Source of the DNA: HGM13634 sp045537285
GTDB taxonomy: Bacteria; Bacillota; Clostridia; TANB77; CAG-508
Assembly (NCBI GenBank): GCA_045537285.1
Contig: JAZSPC010000037.1
Location: 1 to 49,962 of the forward strand
Reading direction: 5' to 3'
Length of the DNA stretch: 49,962 nt
Both the position numbers and the translations under genes were made by a program. Of this stretch, positions 39,584 through 48,115 are shown in pieces; position 1 is the first letter of the stretch; each line of letters opens with the position of its first letter. The notes below the pieces were generated by a model. The model saw nothing but the letters and a program-made list of their open reading frames with translations. It had not been told where the DNA came from and ran no database searches.

Positions 39584-40411
39584 ATGGGAATGAAACATTT
39601 TAAAGCATATACTCCATCAAGAAGAAACATGACTGTTTCTAACTATGAAGAAGTTACAAAAAAATCTCCTGAAAAATCTTTACTTGCAAAGAAAAAGAAA
39701 AATTCAGGAAGAAACTCATATGGTAGAATAACAGTTAGACACCAAGGTGGGGGAAATAGACAAAAATACAGAATAATTGATTTTAAAAGAAATAAAGACG
39801 ATATGTTTGCAACAGTAGTTGGTATCGAATACGATCCAAATAGAAGTGCAAATATAGCATTATTACAATATGAAGATGGAACATTAAGTTACATCTTAGC
39901 ACCACAAGGATTAAAAGATGGTGACAAAGTAATATCTGGTGAAAAAGCAGATATTAAACCAGGAAATAGTATGTCAATCGAAAATATACCAGTTGGTACT
40001 ATGATTCACAATATAGAATTAAATCCTGGTCAAGGTGGTAAAATGGTAAGAGCAGCAGGTCAAGCTGCACAACTTATGGCAAAAGAGGGACAATACTCTC
40101 ATGTTAGATTACCATCAGGAGAAATGAGATTAGTATTAACAAAATGTAGAGCAACAATAGGTACATTAGGAAATGCTGACCACGAAAATGTTAAATTAGG
40201 TAAAGCAGGTAAAACTAGACACTTAGGAATTCGTCCTACTGTTAGAGGTTCTGTAATGAACCCAGTAGATCACCCTCATGGTGGTGGTGAAGGTAGAGCA
40301 CCTGTTGGACATTCAGGACCAATGACACCTTGGGGTAAACCAGCTCTAGGATATAAGACAAGAAAGAAAAACAAAGCATCAAATAAATTTATAGTTAAGA
40401 GAAGAAAATAG
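39584..40411 (+). CDS. rplB: Ribosomal protein L2
   Basis: The 275-residue protein carries the N-terminal OB-fold block GRITVRHQGGGNRQKYR (about residues 48-64). The C-terminal signature MNPVDHPHGGGEGRAPVG (about 224-241) includes the conserved His near the peptidyl transferase centre. L2 is needed for subunit association. AAGGAGAG precedes ATG 39584. Its length is normal and all conserved segments are intact. Confidence 0.98.
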   Translation: MGMKHFKAYTPSRRNMTVSNYEEVTKKSPEKSLLAKKKKNSGRNSYGRITVRHQGGGNRQKYRIIDFKRNKDDMFATVVGIEYDPNRSANIALLQYEDGTLSYILAPQGLKDGDKVISGEKADIKPGNSMSIENIPVGTMIHNIELNPGQGGKMVRAAGQAAQLMAKEGQYSHVRLPSGEMRLVLTKCRATIGTLGNADHENVKLGKAGKTRHLGIRPTVRGSVMNPVDHPHGGGEGRAPVGHSGPMTPWGKPALGYKTRKKNKASNKFIVKRRK

Positions 40412-40437
40412 AATTTCCTGAAAGGAGGAAACATTAA

Positions 40438-40710
40438 ATGTCAAGATCAAGCAAAAAAGCTCCATTCGTAGCACCAGAACTAATGAAAAGAATTGAAGCT
40501 ATGAACGAAGCTAACAAAAAAGAAGTTTTAAAAACATGGTCAAGAGCATCTACAATATACCCACAATTTGTTGGGCATACAATAGCTGTTCATGATGGTA
40601 GAAAACATGTTCCAGTTTATATAACTGAGGAAATGATAGGACATAAGTTAGGAGAATTCGCACCAACAAGAACATTTAAAGGTCATGCAGGAGCTAAATC
40701 TTCTAAATAA
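40438..40710 (+). CDS. rpsS: Ribosomal protein S19
   Basis: The 90-residue small-subunit head protein begins with SRSSKKAPFVAPELMKRIE. It contains TWSRASTIYPQFVGHTIAVH (about residues 33-52) and the S19 signature HKLGEFAPTRTFKGH (about 70-84). It binds 16S rRNA near the A-site finger contact. AAAGGAGG lies seven bases before ATG 40438. No oddity. Confidence 0.98.
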   Translation: MSRSSKKAPFVAPELMKRIEAMNEANKKEVLKTWSRASTIYPQFVGHTIAVHDGRKHVPVYITEEMIGHKLGEFAPTRTFKGHAGAKSSK

Positions 40711-40753
40711 TCTAAATATAAATAGAAAATAATCTAAACAAGGAGGATTAACA

Positions 40754-41113
40754 ATGGAAGAGAATACAGTAATAGTATCAGAAGCAAAAGCAACTCTTAA
40801 ATATGCTAGAATTTCAGCTAGAAAAGTTAAAATCGTAGCAGATTTAATAAGAGGAAAAGATGCTCATGAAGCTTTAGCAATTGTAAAATTCACACCAAAA
40901 GCTTCATCTGAAATTATAGAAAAATTGTTAAAATCAGCTATTGCAAATGCTGAAAACAATCATGGCATGAATAGCGCAAACTTATATGTTGATCAAATCT
41001 ATGCTAACCAAGGTCCAACTCTAAAAAGAATAAGACCAGCAGCAAAAGGATCAGCAGTTAGAATTAGAAAAAGAACAAGTCATATAACAGTTGTTTTAAA
41101 AGAAAGACAATAA
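40754..41113 (+). CDS. rplV: Ribosomal protein L22
   Basis: The 119-residue protein has the L22 core ATLKYARISARKVKIVADLI (about residues 13-32) and the tunnel-loop region TLKRIRPAAKGSAVRIRKRT (about 93-112). The hairpin loop reaches into the nascent peptide tunnel, where macrolide-resistance changes are known in the family; none can be judged here. A short acidic N-terminal extension (MEENTVIVSE) precedes the core. AAGGAGG precedes the start. Confidence 0.97.
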   Translation: MEENTVIVSEAKATLKYARISARKVKIVADLIRGKDAHEALAIVKFTPKASSEIIEKLLKSAIANAENNHGMNSANLYVDQIYANQGPTLKRIRPAAKGSAVRIRKRTSHITVVLKERQ

Positions 41114-41140
41114 AAAGAATAAGGAAAGGAGGATTTTAGC

Positions 41141-41797
41141 ATGGGACAAAAAATGAACCCACATGGTTTAAGAGTAGGTGTTATTAAAGATTGGAATTCA
41201 AAATGGTATGCAGATTCTAAAAACTTTGGTGACTACTTAGTAGAAGACCACAAAATCCGTGAATATGTTAAGAAAAAATTATTTGTTAGTGGTATTTCAA
41301 AAATAGAAATTGAAAGAACTGCTAAATTTGTAAGAGTTAATGTTTACACAGCAAAACCAGGTCTAGTTATAGGTAAAGGTGGAGCTATTGCTGAAACATT
41401 AAAAAATGATTTATCAAAAATGATAAACAAAGAAGTTAATTTAAATATAGTTGAGGTTAAAGATATAGATACAGATGCACAATTAGTTGCTGAAAATATA
41501 GCTGCTCAACTAGAAAGAAGAATTTCATTCAGAAGAGCAATGAAACAATGTATGCAAAAAACAATGAAAGCAGGAGCATTAGGAATAAAAACTGCTGTAT
41601 CTGGTAGATTAGGTGGAGCTGATATGGCTAGAACTGAATTCTACAAAGAAGGTACTATTCCACTTCAAACTTTAAGAGCTGATATCGATTATGGATTTGC
41701 AGAAGCAGATACAACATATGGAAAAATCGGTGTTAAAGTTTGGATATATAGAGGAGAAGTTCTTCCAACTAAGAAAACAGAAAGGGGAGAAGAATAA
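41141..41797 (+). CDS. rpsC: Ribosomal protein S3
   Basis: The 218-residue protein opens with GQKMNPHGLRVGVIKDWNS. It has the KH domain with VYTAKPGLVIGKGGAIAETL (about residues 72-91) and the C-terminal GALGIKTAVSGRLGGADMAR (about 145-164). It forms part of the mRNA entry tunnel with helicase activity. Its TAA stop overlaps the ATG of rplP by one base. Confidence 0.98.
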   Translation: MGQKMNPHGLRVGVIKDWNSKWYADSKNFGDYLVEDHKIREYVKKKLFVSGISKIEIERTAKFVRVNVYTAKPGLVIGKGGAIAETLKNDLSKMINKEVNLNIVEVKDIDTDAQLVAENIAAQLERRISFRRAMKQCMQKTMKAGALGIKTAVSGRLGGADMARTEFYKEGTIPLQTLRADIDYGFAEADTTYGKIGVKVWIYRGEVLPTKKTERGEE

Positions 41798-42240
41798 TGC
41801 CATTAATGCCAAAAAGAACAAAATATAGAAAAATGCAAAAAGGTAGAAATAGAGGAAAAGCTACAAGAGGAACAATGGTTACTGATGGAGAATACGGATT
41901 ACAAGCTGTTGAAGCAGGTGCAATCAAATCAAACCAAATAGAAGCTGCCCGTGTTGCTATGACACGTTATGTAAAAAGAGGTGGTCAAGTTTGGATAAAA
42001 ATATTCCCAGACAAACCAATTACTAAAAAACCAGCAGAAACTCGTATGGGTAAAGGTAAAGGAGCACCAGAATATTGGGTAGCCCTAGTGAAACCAGGAA
42101 GAGTTATGTTTGAAATAGCAGGTATATCAGAAGATGTAGCTAAAGAAGCTTTAAGATTAGCTGCTCAAAAATTACCAGTAAAAACTAAATTCGTAACAAA
42201 AAATACTGAAGTAGGTGGTGATAGTGATGAAGATAGATAA
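41797..42240 (+). CDS. rplP: Ribosomal protein L16
   Basis: The 147-residue protein begins MPLMPKRTKYRKMQKGRNRG. It contains EAARVAMTRYVKRGGQVWIK (about residues 49-68) and MGKGKGAPEYWVALVKPGR (about 86-104), the two L16 signatures. It binds near the A site of the large subunit. The start overlaps rpsC by one base and the end overlaps rpmC by 14 bases, so the three are translationally linked. A slightly extended acidic C-terminus (GGDSDEDR) results from the overlap. Confidence 0.97.
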   Translation: MPLMPKRTKYRKMQKGRNRGKATRGTMVTDGEYGLQAVEAGAIKSNQIEAARVAMTRYVKRGGQVWIKIFPDKPITKKPAETRMGKGKGAPEYWVALVKPGRVMFEIAGISEDVAKEALRLAAQKLPVKTKFVTKNTEVGGDSDEDR

Positions 42241-42427
42241 AATAAAAGAAATGTCTTCACCTGAACTAGAAAAAGAACTAAGCGAATTAAAATCTGAGTT
42301 ATTCAAATTAAGATTTAGCTTAGCTACAAACGGATTAGATAATCCTATGAAAATAAAAGAAGTTAAGAAAGACATTGCAAGAATAAACACAGTTTTAACT
42401 GAAAGAAAGTTAGCTGAAAACAAATAG
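42227..42427 (+). CDS. rpmC: Ribosomal protein L29
   Basis: I start it at ATG 42227 (66 residues) with AGGTGG eight bases upstream, inside the end of rplP; a GTG at 42215 would overlap that site. Helical L29 features are KIKEMSSPELEKELSELKSE and LFKLRFSLATNGLDNPMKIK, then IARINTVLTERK at the end. The protein sits near the tunnel exit beside L23. Confidence 0.95.
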   Translation: MKIDKIKEMSSPELEKELSELKSELFKLRFSLATNGLDNPMKIKEVKKDIARINTVLTERKLAENK

Positions 42428-42453
42428 AATTCTGAACAAGGAGGAAATCAATA

Positions 42454-42717
42454 ATGGAAGAAAGAAATCTTCGTAAAGTTATGGTTGGAAAAGTTGTATC
42501 AGACAAAATGGAAAAAACAGTAGTAGTTGCTGTTGAAACAAGTGTAAGACACAAAATGTACAACAAAATCGTAAAAAGAACATACAAACTAAAAGCTCAT
42601 GACGAAGCAAATGAGTGCAAAGTTGGAGATACAGTTAAAGTAATGGAAACACGTCCTTTATCAAAAGATAAAAGATGGAGAGTTGTTGAAATTATGGAAA
42701 GAGCTGTAATCAAATAA
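42454..42717 (+). CDS. rpsQ: Ribosomal protein S17
   Basis: The 87-residue OB-fold protein has RNLRKVMVGKVVSDKMEKTV at the N-terminus, then YNKIVKRTYKLKAHDEANEC and the signature VGDTVKVMETRPLSKDKRWR. It binds 16S rRNA early in assembly. CAAGGAGG is ten bases before ATG 42454. Normal length. Confidence 0.97.
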   Translation: MEERNLRKVMVGKVVSDKMEKTVVVAVETSVRHKMYNKIVKRTYKLKAHDEANECKVGDTVKVMETRPLSKDKRWRVVEIMERAVIK

Positions 42718-42745
42718 TTGAAAATATATTAAGGAGGAAAACCAA

Positions 42746-43114
42746 ATGGTACAACAACAATCAATATTAAAAGTTGCTGATAACACTGGTGCAAAAGAAT
42801 TAATGTGTATCAGATGTTTAGGTGGTTCATTTAGAAAATACGCTGAAATAGGCGATGTAATAGTTGCTTCTGTTAAAAGTGCTACACCAGGTGGAGTTGT
42901 TGCTAAAGGTGATGTAGTTAAAGCAGTTGTTGTAAGAACTAAAAAAGGACTTAGACGTCAAGACGGATCTTACATAAAATTTGATGAAAATGCAGCTGTA
43001 ATTATACGTGATGATAAAACTCCAAAAGGAACACGTATATTTGGGCCAATAGCTAGAGAATTAAGAGATAAAGATTATATGAAAATTATATCTTTAGCAC
43101 CAGAAGTACTATAA
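42746..43114 (+). CDS. rplN: Ribosomal protein L14
   Basis: The 122-residue protein has the L14 start VQQQSILKVADNTGAKELMC, the central VVKAVVVRTKKGLRRQDGSY and the end RDKDYMKIISLAPEVL. It lies at the subunit interface and forms bridge B8. It marks the beginning of the classical spc part of the cluster; no promoter is seen before it, so it is read through from the S10 promoter. Confidence 0.98.
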   Translation: MVQQQSILKVADNTGAKELMCIRCLGGSFRKYAEIGDVIVASVKSATPGGVVAKGDVVKAVVVRTKKGLRRQDGSYIKFDENAAVIIRDDKTPKGTRIFGPIARELRDKDYMKIISLAPEVL

Positions 43115-43143
43115 AAAATATTCAAGAAGGAGGTAAACCTTAA

Positions 43144-43452
43144 ATGAGAATAAAAAAAGGTGATACTGTTCAAGTTTTATCTGGAAATGATAAAGGAAAA
43201 ACAGGTGAAGTATTAGAAGTTATACCTAAAACACAAAAAGTTATTGTTAAAGGTGTTAATATAAGAAAAAAACATATCAAACCTAGAAAACAAGGTGAAG
43301 AAGGTGGAATTATTCCATTAGAATGTGCAATATTTAGTGCAAAAGTTGCAGTTGTATGTCCTAAATGTAATAAAGCTACAAGAATCGGATATGAAGTAGA
43401 AAAAGATGAAAAAGTTCGTGTTTGTAAAAAATGTGGAGCTAAATTAAAATAA
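43144..43452 (+). CDS. rplX: Ribosomal protein L24 (zinc-ribbon-like C-terminus)
   Basis: The 102-residue protein has the KOW motif RIKKGDTVQVLSGNDKGKTG at the N-terminus and VKGVNIRKKHIKPRKQGEEG in the middle. The C-terminal part has two CxxC pairs (VCPKCNK, about residues 77-83, and VCKKCGAK, about 94-101), which could hold zinc. L24 starts large-subunit assembly. GGAGG precedes the start at 43144. Confidence 0.97.
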   Translation: MRIKKGDTVQVLSGNDKGKTGEVLEVIPKTQKVIVKGVNIRKKHIKPRKQGEEGGIIPLECAIFSAKVAVVCPKCNKATRIGYEVEKDEKVRVCKKCGAKLK

Positions 43453-43476
43453 TTTTAGGAAAGGAGGAAACTTATA

Positions 43477-44016
43477 ATGGAAAAATTAAGAGAACAATAT
43501 CAAAAAGAAGTTATTCCAGCTTTAATGAAAAAGTTCAATTATAAATCTGTTATGCAAGTTCCAAAACTAGAAAAAATAGTTTTAAACGTAGGTTTAGGTG
43601 ATATAAGAGAAAATCCTAAAGCATTAGAAAATACAATAAATGATTTAAGCATTATAACAGGCCAAAAACCAGTTGTAACAAAAGCTAGAAAATCAATAGC
43701 AGCATTTAAAATAAGAGAAGGTGTTAACGTTGGATGTAAAGTAACACTAAGAGGCGAAAAAATGTATGAATTCGCTTACAAATTCTTCAATGTTGCATTA
43801 CCAAGAGTAAGAGATTTTGGTGGAGTATCAGCAAACTCTTTTGACGGTAGAGGAAATTATTCAATGGGTATTAAAGAACAATTAATATTCCCAGAAATCG
43901 AATATGATAAAGTTGATAAATTAAGAGGAATGGATATTATATTTGTAACAACAGCTAAATCTGATGAAGAAGCTAAAGAGTTATTAACATTATTAGGTAT
44001 GCCATTCAAAAACTAA
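43477..44016 (+). CDS. rplE: Ribosomal protein L5
   Basis: The 179-residue protein that binds 5S rRNA has VMQVPKLEKIVLNVGLGD (about residues 25-42), ITGQKPVVTKARKSIAAFKI (about 55-74) and the C-terminal RGMDIIFVTTAKSDEEAKEL. Length is standard and no residue block is missing. It is followed 21 bases later by rpsN. Confidence 0.98.
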   Translation: MEKLREQYQKEVIPALMKKFNYKSVMQVPKLEKIVLNVGLGDIRENPKALENTINDLSIITGQKPVVTKARKSIAAFKIREGVNVGCKVTLRGEKMYEFAYKFFNVALPRVRDFGGVSANSFDGRGNYSMGIKEQLIFPEIEYDKVDKLRGMDIIFVTTAKSDEEAKELLTLLGMPFKN

Positions 44017-44037
44017 TTATCCAGAAAGGAGATAAAG

Positions 44038-44223
44038 ATGGCTAAAAAATCTTTAAAGATTAAACAACAAAGAGAACAAAAATACAAAACAAGAGAATAT
44101 AACAGATGTAAATTATGTGGAAGACCACATGCTTATATAAGAAAATTCGGAATATGCCGTGTATGTTTTAGAGAATTAGCACATAAAGGCGAGATACCAG
44201 GAGTTAAAAAAGCAAGCTGGTAA
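44038..44223 (+). CDS. rpsN: Ribosomal protein S14, zinc-binding type
   Basis: The 61-residue short form carries four zinc cysteines in CKLCGRPHAYIRKFGICRVC (about residues 24-43). This C+ type is common in Firmicutes; a longer zinc-free paralogue exists in some genomes for zinc starvation and is not in this window. The C-terminus GEIPGVKKASW is typical. AGAAAGGAG precedes ATG 44038. Confidence 0.98.
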   Translation: MAKKSLKIKQQREQKYKTREYNRCKLCGRPHAYIRKFGICRVCFRELAHKGEIPGVKKASW

Positions 44224-44252
44224 GAAAATAACAGAAAAGGAGGAAATATTAA

Positions 44253-44651
44253 ATGAATATAACTGATCCTATAGCAGATATGCTAACAAGAATTAGAAAT
44301 GCAAGTAGATCAAAACATAAAATAGTAGATGTACCTGCATCAAATATCAAAAAATCAATAGCTGATATATTATTCAAAGAAGGATATATAAAAGCATATG
44401 AAGAAATAGCTAACGAAACTCAAGGAATAATCAGAATTACTTTAAAATATGACGAAAAAGGAAATAAAGTAATATCTGGGTTAAAAAGAATTAGTAAACC
44501 AGGTTTAAGAGTTTATGCAGCTAAAGACGAATTACCAAAAGTTCTTAATGGTTTGGGAATAGCTTTAATTTCTACATCAAAAGGAATAATGACAGACAAA
44601 CAAGCAAGAGAATTAGGTGTAGGTGGAGAAGTAATAGCTTACATCTGGTAA
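44253..44651 (+). CDS. rpsH: Ribosomal protein S8
   Basis: The 132-residue protein starts NITDPIADMLTRIRNASRSK and ends with the signature STSKGIMTDKQARELGVGGE, then VIAYIW. In E. coli S8 represses the spc operon at rplE; no such site was looked for in detail here. AAAGGAGG precedes the start. Confidence 0.98.
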   Translation: MNITDPIADMLTRIRNASRSKHKIVDVPASNIKKSIADILFKEGYIKAYEEIANETQGIIRITLKYDEKGNKVISGLKRISKPGLRVYAAKDELPKVLNGLGIALISTSKGIMTDKQARELGVGGEVIAYIW

Positions 44652-44688
44652 TTAAAACAAATAATTAGATATAAAGAGGTGAAATAAA

Positions 44689-45228
44689 ATGTCAAGAATA
44701 GGAAATAAACCTATTACTATACCAGAAGGTGTAGAAGTAACATTAAATGATAAAAACATTACAGTTAAAGGACCAAAAGGAACTTTAAGTAAAGAAATTC
44801 ATAAAAATGTAAATGTTACAGTAGAAGGTAATGTTATCACAGTTACAAGAATTGATGACGAACCAGCTAATAGAAGTTTACATGGTTTAACAAGATCTTT
44901 AATCAACAACATGATAGTTGGTGTTAAAGACGAATTTAAAAGAGAATTAGAAATCAACGGTGTTGGATACAGAGCACAAAAACAAGGAACTAAACTTGTT
45001 ATGAACTTGGGATATTCACATCCAGTTGAAATGGAAGCACCAGCAGGAATTACATATGACGTACCAAATCCAAACTCAATAATCGTAAGAGGAATTGATA
45101 AAGAATTAGTAGGTCAAACAGCTGCTGTTATAAGAACAAAAAGACCACCTGAAGTATATAGAGGAAAAGGTATTAAATACGTTGAAGAAGTTATTATACG
45201 TAAGGAAGGTAAAGCAGGTAAGAAATAA
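44689..45228 (+). CDS. rplF: Ribosomal protein L6
   Basis: The 179-residue protein with two repeated domains has SRIGNKPITIPEGVEV at the start and LELINGVGYRAQ-like sequence (ELEINGVGYRAQKQG, about residues 86-100). The signature PPEVYRGKGIKYVEEVI lies near the end. A hairpin, TACTAATG (45233-45240) with CATTAGTA (45247-45254), follows in the gap before rplR. It has no T run and is unlikely to terminate. Confidence 0.98.
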   Translation: MSRIGNKPITIPEGVEVTLNDKNITVKGPKGTLSKEIHKNVNVTVEGNVITVTRIDDEPANRSLHGLTRSLINNMIVGVKDEFKRELEINGVGYRAQKQGTKLVMNLGYSHPVEMEAPAGITYDVPNPNSIIVRGIDKELVGQTAAVIRTKRPPEVYRGKGIKYVEEVIIRKEGKAGKK

Positions 45229-45268
45229 TAATTACTAATGCTGTCACATTAGTAGGAAGGAGAAAAAA

Positions 45269-45628
45269 ATGATTTCTAAAATAGATAGAAAAGCTACAAG
45301 ACAAAGAAGACATTTAAGAGTTCGTACAAAAATAAGTGGAACTGCTGAATGCCCAAGATTATGTGTTTATAGAAGTAATACAAATCTTTATGCTCAAATT
45401 ATAGATGATGTAGCAGGAAATACAATAGTAAGTTGCTCTACATTAGATAAAGATGTAAAAACAAAACATGCTAACAAAGAAGCTGCAAAAGAAGTTGGTA
45501 CTTTAATTGCTAAAAAAGCTATCGAAAAAAATATTAAAACAGTTGTATTCGATAGAGGTGGATACATATACCACGGAGTTGTTAAAGAATTAGCAGAAGC
45601 TGCAAGAGAAGCAGGTTTAGAATTTTAA
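45269..45628 (+). CDS. rplR: Ribosomal protein L18
   Basis: The 119-residue 5S rRNA-binding protein has RQRRHLRVRTKISGTAECPR (about residues 12-31), LCVYRSNTNLYAQIIDD and VVFDRGGYIYHGVVKELAEA towards the end. GGAAGGAG precedes ATG 45269. With L5 it forms the 5S ribonucleoprotein. Confidence 0.98.
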   Translation: MISKIDRKATRQRRHLRVRTKISGTAECPRLCVYRSNTNLYAQIIDDVAGNTIVSCSTLDKDVKTKHANKEAAKEVGTLIAKKAIEKNIKTVVFDRGGYIYHGVVKELAEAAREAGLEF

Positions 45629-45658
45629 TAAGAAAAGATAAGGAGGAAACTAAAACAC

Positions 45659-46147
45659 ATGGAAGAAAATACAGTTGAATTAAAAGAAAAAGTTGTTGCT
45701 ATAAACAGAGTTGCTAAGGTTGTTAAAGGTGGTAGAACTTTTAGATTTAGCGCAGTTGTTGTAGTAGGTGACGGAAACGGACACGTTGGTGTTGGTAATG
45801 GTAAAGCTGCAGAAGTTCCAGATGCTATTAAAAAAGCTATAGAAGATGCTAAGAAAAACTTAGTAGAAGTTCCAATAGTAGGAACAACTATACCTCATGA
45901 ATTTGTTGGACAATTTGGTAGTGCTAATGTACTATTAAAACCAGCAGCAGAAGGTACTGGAATCATAGCTGGTGGTAGCGTTAGACCAGTAATTGAACTT
46001 GCTGGATACAAAAACATAAGAACAAAAGTTATTGGAACAAACAATCCAAGAAACGTTGTTTATGCTACTATAAACGGGCTATCAAATATGAAAACAGTTG
46101 AACAAATCGCAGAAAAAAGAGGAAAAAAAGCTAGCGATATACTTTAA
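45659..46147 (+). CDS. rpsE: Ribosomal protein S5
   Basis: The 162-residue protein has the double-stranded RNA-binding domain with VVKGGRTFRFSAVVVVGDGN (about residues 21-40), GHVGVGNGKAAEVPDAIKKA, and GTGIIAGGSVRPVIELAGYK (about 101-120). An acidic N-terminal segment precedes the core. The ribosome-binding site AGGAGG is about 12 bases from ATG 45659, slightly far. Only 21 bases separate it from rplO; rpmD (L30), usually between them, is absent. Confidence 0.98.
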   Translation: MEENTVELKEKVVAINRVAKVVKGGRTFRFSAVVVVGDGNGHVGVGNGKAAEVPDAIKKAIEDAKKNLVEVPIVGTTIPHEFVGQFGSANVLLKPAAEGTGIIAGGSVRPVIELAGYKNIRTKVIGTNNPRNVVYATINGLSNMKTVEQIAEKRGKKASDIL

Positions 46148-46168
46148 TTAAAAGGAGGTGCAATTTAA

Positions 46169-46603
46169 ATGCAATTAGGTGAAGTAAAAGCATCTACAGA
46201 AAAAGTAGAAAGAAGAAGAGTTGGACGTGGAATGGGTTCAGGTCTAGGAAAAACTTCTGGAAAAGGACATAAAGGTCAAAAAGCAAGATCAGGTGGTGGA
46301 GTTAGACGTGGATTCGAAGGAGGTCAAACACCATTATATAGAAGATTACCTAAGAGAGGATTTACAAACATTCATGCTAAAACTTATACAGAAGTAACAC
46401 TAAGCATGTTAAATAAATCAGAAGCGACTGTTGTTACAGCAGAAAGCTTACTTTCAGAAGGTATAATAGGAAAAGTAAATGACGGAATAGTTATCTTAGG
46501 AACTGGAAATTTAGACAAAAAATTAACAGTTAAAGCTAAAAGATTTACTAAATCTGCCGCAGAAAAAATAGAAGCTGTTGGTGGAAAGACAGAGGTGATT
46601 TAG
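46169..46603 (+). CDS. rplO: Ribosomal protein L15
   Basis: The 144-residue protein has the glycine-rich N-terminal half GRGMGSGLGKTSGKGHKGQK (about residues 18-37) and FEGGQTPLYRRLPKRGFTN (about 47-65), which wind into 23S rRNA. The C-terminal globular part (about 75-144) is normal. AAGGAGGTG precedes ATG 46169. Its stop is directly followed by the TTG start of secY. Confidence 0.98.
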   Translation: MQLGEVKASTEKVERRRVGRGMGSGLGKTSGKGHKGQKARSGGGVRRGFEGGQTPLYRRLPKRGFTNIHAKTYTEVTLSMLNKSEATVVTAESLLSEGIIGKVNDGIVILGTGNLDKKLTVKAKRFTKSAAEKIEAVGGKTEVI

Positions 46604-47926
46604 TTGTTTAAAACATTAAAAAACGCAATAAAAACACCAGATATTAGAAAAAAAATATTATATACATTATTACTTATAGTAATATTCAGATTAGGATGTT
46701 TTATAACAGTACCAGGGATCAACTTGGTATTATTAGATGAAGTAATGACTGAGGCTAGTGGAGGATTAAGCGGATTGATAGACTTAATCTCAGGTGGAGC
46801 TTTTTCAAGACTTTCATTGTTCGCAATGAGTATAAATCCATATATCACAGCTTCAATCGTTATTCAATTATTAGCTATGGTTATTCCTTCTTTGGAAGCA
46901 CTTGCAAAAGAGGGTGGAGAAGAAGGAAAAGCTAGAATGAACAAATATACTAAAATACTTACTATTGTTCTTGCAATAGTAGAAGCTATCGGTCTATATT
47001 TTACATATAGAAGTTCAGGTATATTTGTTGATACAGGGGTTTTAACAGCAATTATATTTATGTTGTCATTAGTTGCAGGTACAGCAATACTTATGTGGTT
47101 AGGAGAACAAATAACTTCAAAGGGTGTTGGAAATGGAATTTCAATGATAATATTTGTAGGTATCATTTCAGGATTACCATCAGCTGTTACAGCATTGTAT
47201 AATATGATAATAAATAATGCTGTATTCTCAACAGCAGGATTATTAACAGCACTTGGTGTTATTATAGGAGCAATTATATTAGTTGCAGGTGTGGTATTTG
47301 TTACAGAAGCAGAGAGAAAAGTTCCTGTACAATATGCTAAAAAAGTTGTTGGAAGAAAAATGTATGGTGGACAAAATACACATATTCCAATTAAATTGGT
47401 TATGGCAGGTGTTATGCCAGTAATTTTTGCATCATCATTTATGACATTCCCAGCGATGATAATACCATTGTTTAATCAAAATATCGCAGCAGAAACTGGA
47501 TTTTGGGCTACAATATACAAGTTTTCAATAGCTACATCATCAACAGCAGTTCCTGTTGGATATTCAATAGCAAATGCAATAGTATACTTATTATTAATAG
47601 TTGGATTCACATTCTTCTATACTTATGCAACATTTAACCCAGCAGAGGTATCTAATAACATTAAAAGAAATGGTGGATTTATTCCAGGAATAAGAGCTGG
47701 AAAACCAACAACAGATTATTTATCAGGAATTATGAAAAAATTAATCTGGTTTGGTGGATTATTCTTAGCTGTTATTGCAATTCTTCCAATGTTACTTAGA
47801 TTTACAAGTTTAAACTTTACTTTTGGTGGAACTACAATACTTATCGTAGTTGGTGTTGCGCTAGAAGTTGTACAACAATTAGAATCACAATTAGTAATGA
47901 GACACTATAAAGGATTTTTGGAATAG
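46604..47926 (+). CDS. secY: Protein translocase subunit SecY
   Basis: The 440-residue channel protein has ten expected transmembrane helices. Motifs include RLGCFITVPGINL after helix 1, GGAFSRLSLFAMSINPYITA (about residues 65-84), LGEQITSKGVGNGISMIIFV (about 167-186) and AERKVPVQYAKKVVGRKMYGG in the large cytoplasmic loop (about 238-258). It starts at TTG 46604 immediately after the rplO stop, with GAGGTGAT a few bases upstream inside rplO. SecY with SecE/SecG exports the signal-peptide proteins that signal peptidase I then cleaves. Confidence 0.97.
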   Translation: MFKTLKNAIKTPDIRKKILYTLLLIVIFRLGCFITVPGINLVLLDEVMTEASGGLSGLIDLISGGAFSRLSLFAMSINPYITASIVIQLLAMVIPSLEALAKEGGEEGKARMNKYTKILTIVLAIVEAIGLYFTYRSSGIFVDTGVLTAIIFMLSLVAGTAILMWLGEQITSKGVGNGISMIIFVGIISGLPSAVTALYNMIINNAVFSTAGLLTALGVIIGAIILVAGVVFVTEAERKVPVQYAKKVVGRKMYGGQNTHIPIKLVMAGVMPVIFASSFMTFPAMIIPLFNQNIAAETGFWATIYKFSIATSSTAVPVGYSIANAIVYLLLIVGFTFFYTYATFNPAEVSNNIKRNGGFIPGIRAGKPTTDYLSGIMKKLIWFGGLFLAVIAILPMLLRFTSLNFTFGGTTILIVVGVALEVVQQLESQLVMRHYKGFLE

Positions 47927-48115
47927 AAAATAATTTGTTGCAAAAAAATGATTTTTTGTATACAATTAATGAGAGGTTGGAAATTAAATTTAGATTTAAT
48001 TTCCTGCCTCTATGTTGCTTTTAAAATATATGATATTGATAAGTATTGTAGAAAATATAATACTTACCAATGTTATATAAATATATAACAAAAAAATATT
48101 AAAGGAGAGAAACAT
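47927..48115 (+). other. secY-adk gap with several inverted repeats
   Basis: An imperfect long hairpin spans 47972-48011 (AGAGG, GGAAATTAAAT, loop TTAG, ATTTAATTTCC, CCTCT, with a 2-base mismatch on each side). AAGTATT (48041-48047) and AATACTT (48059-48065) form a second stem. No clear T run or consensus promoter follows, so the function (processing, partial termination or promoter for adk) is open. Confidence 0.5.
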
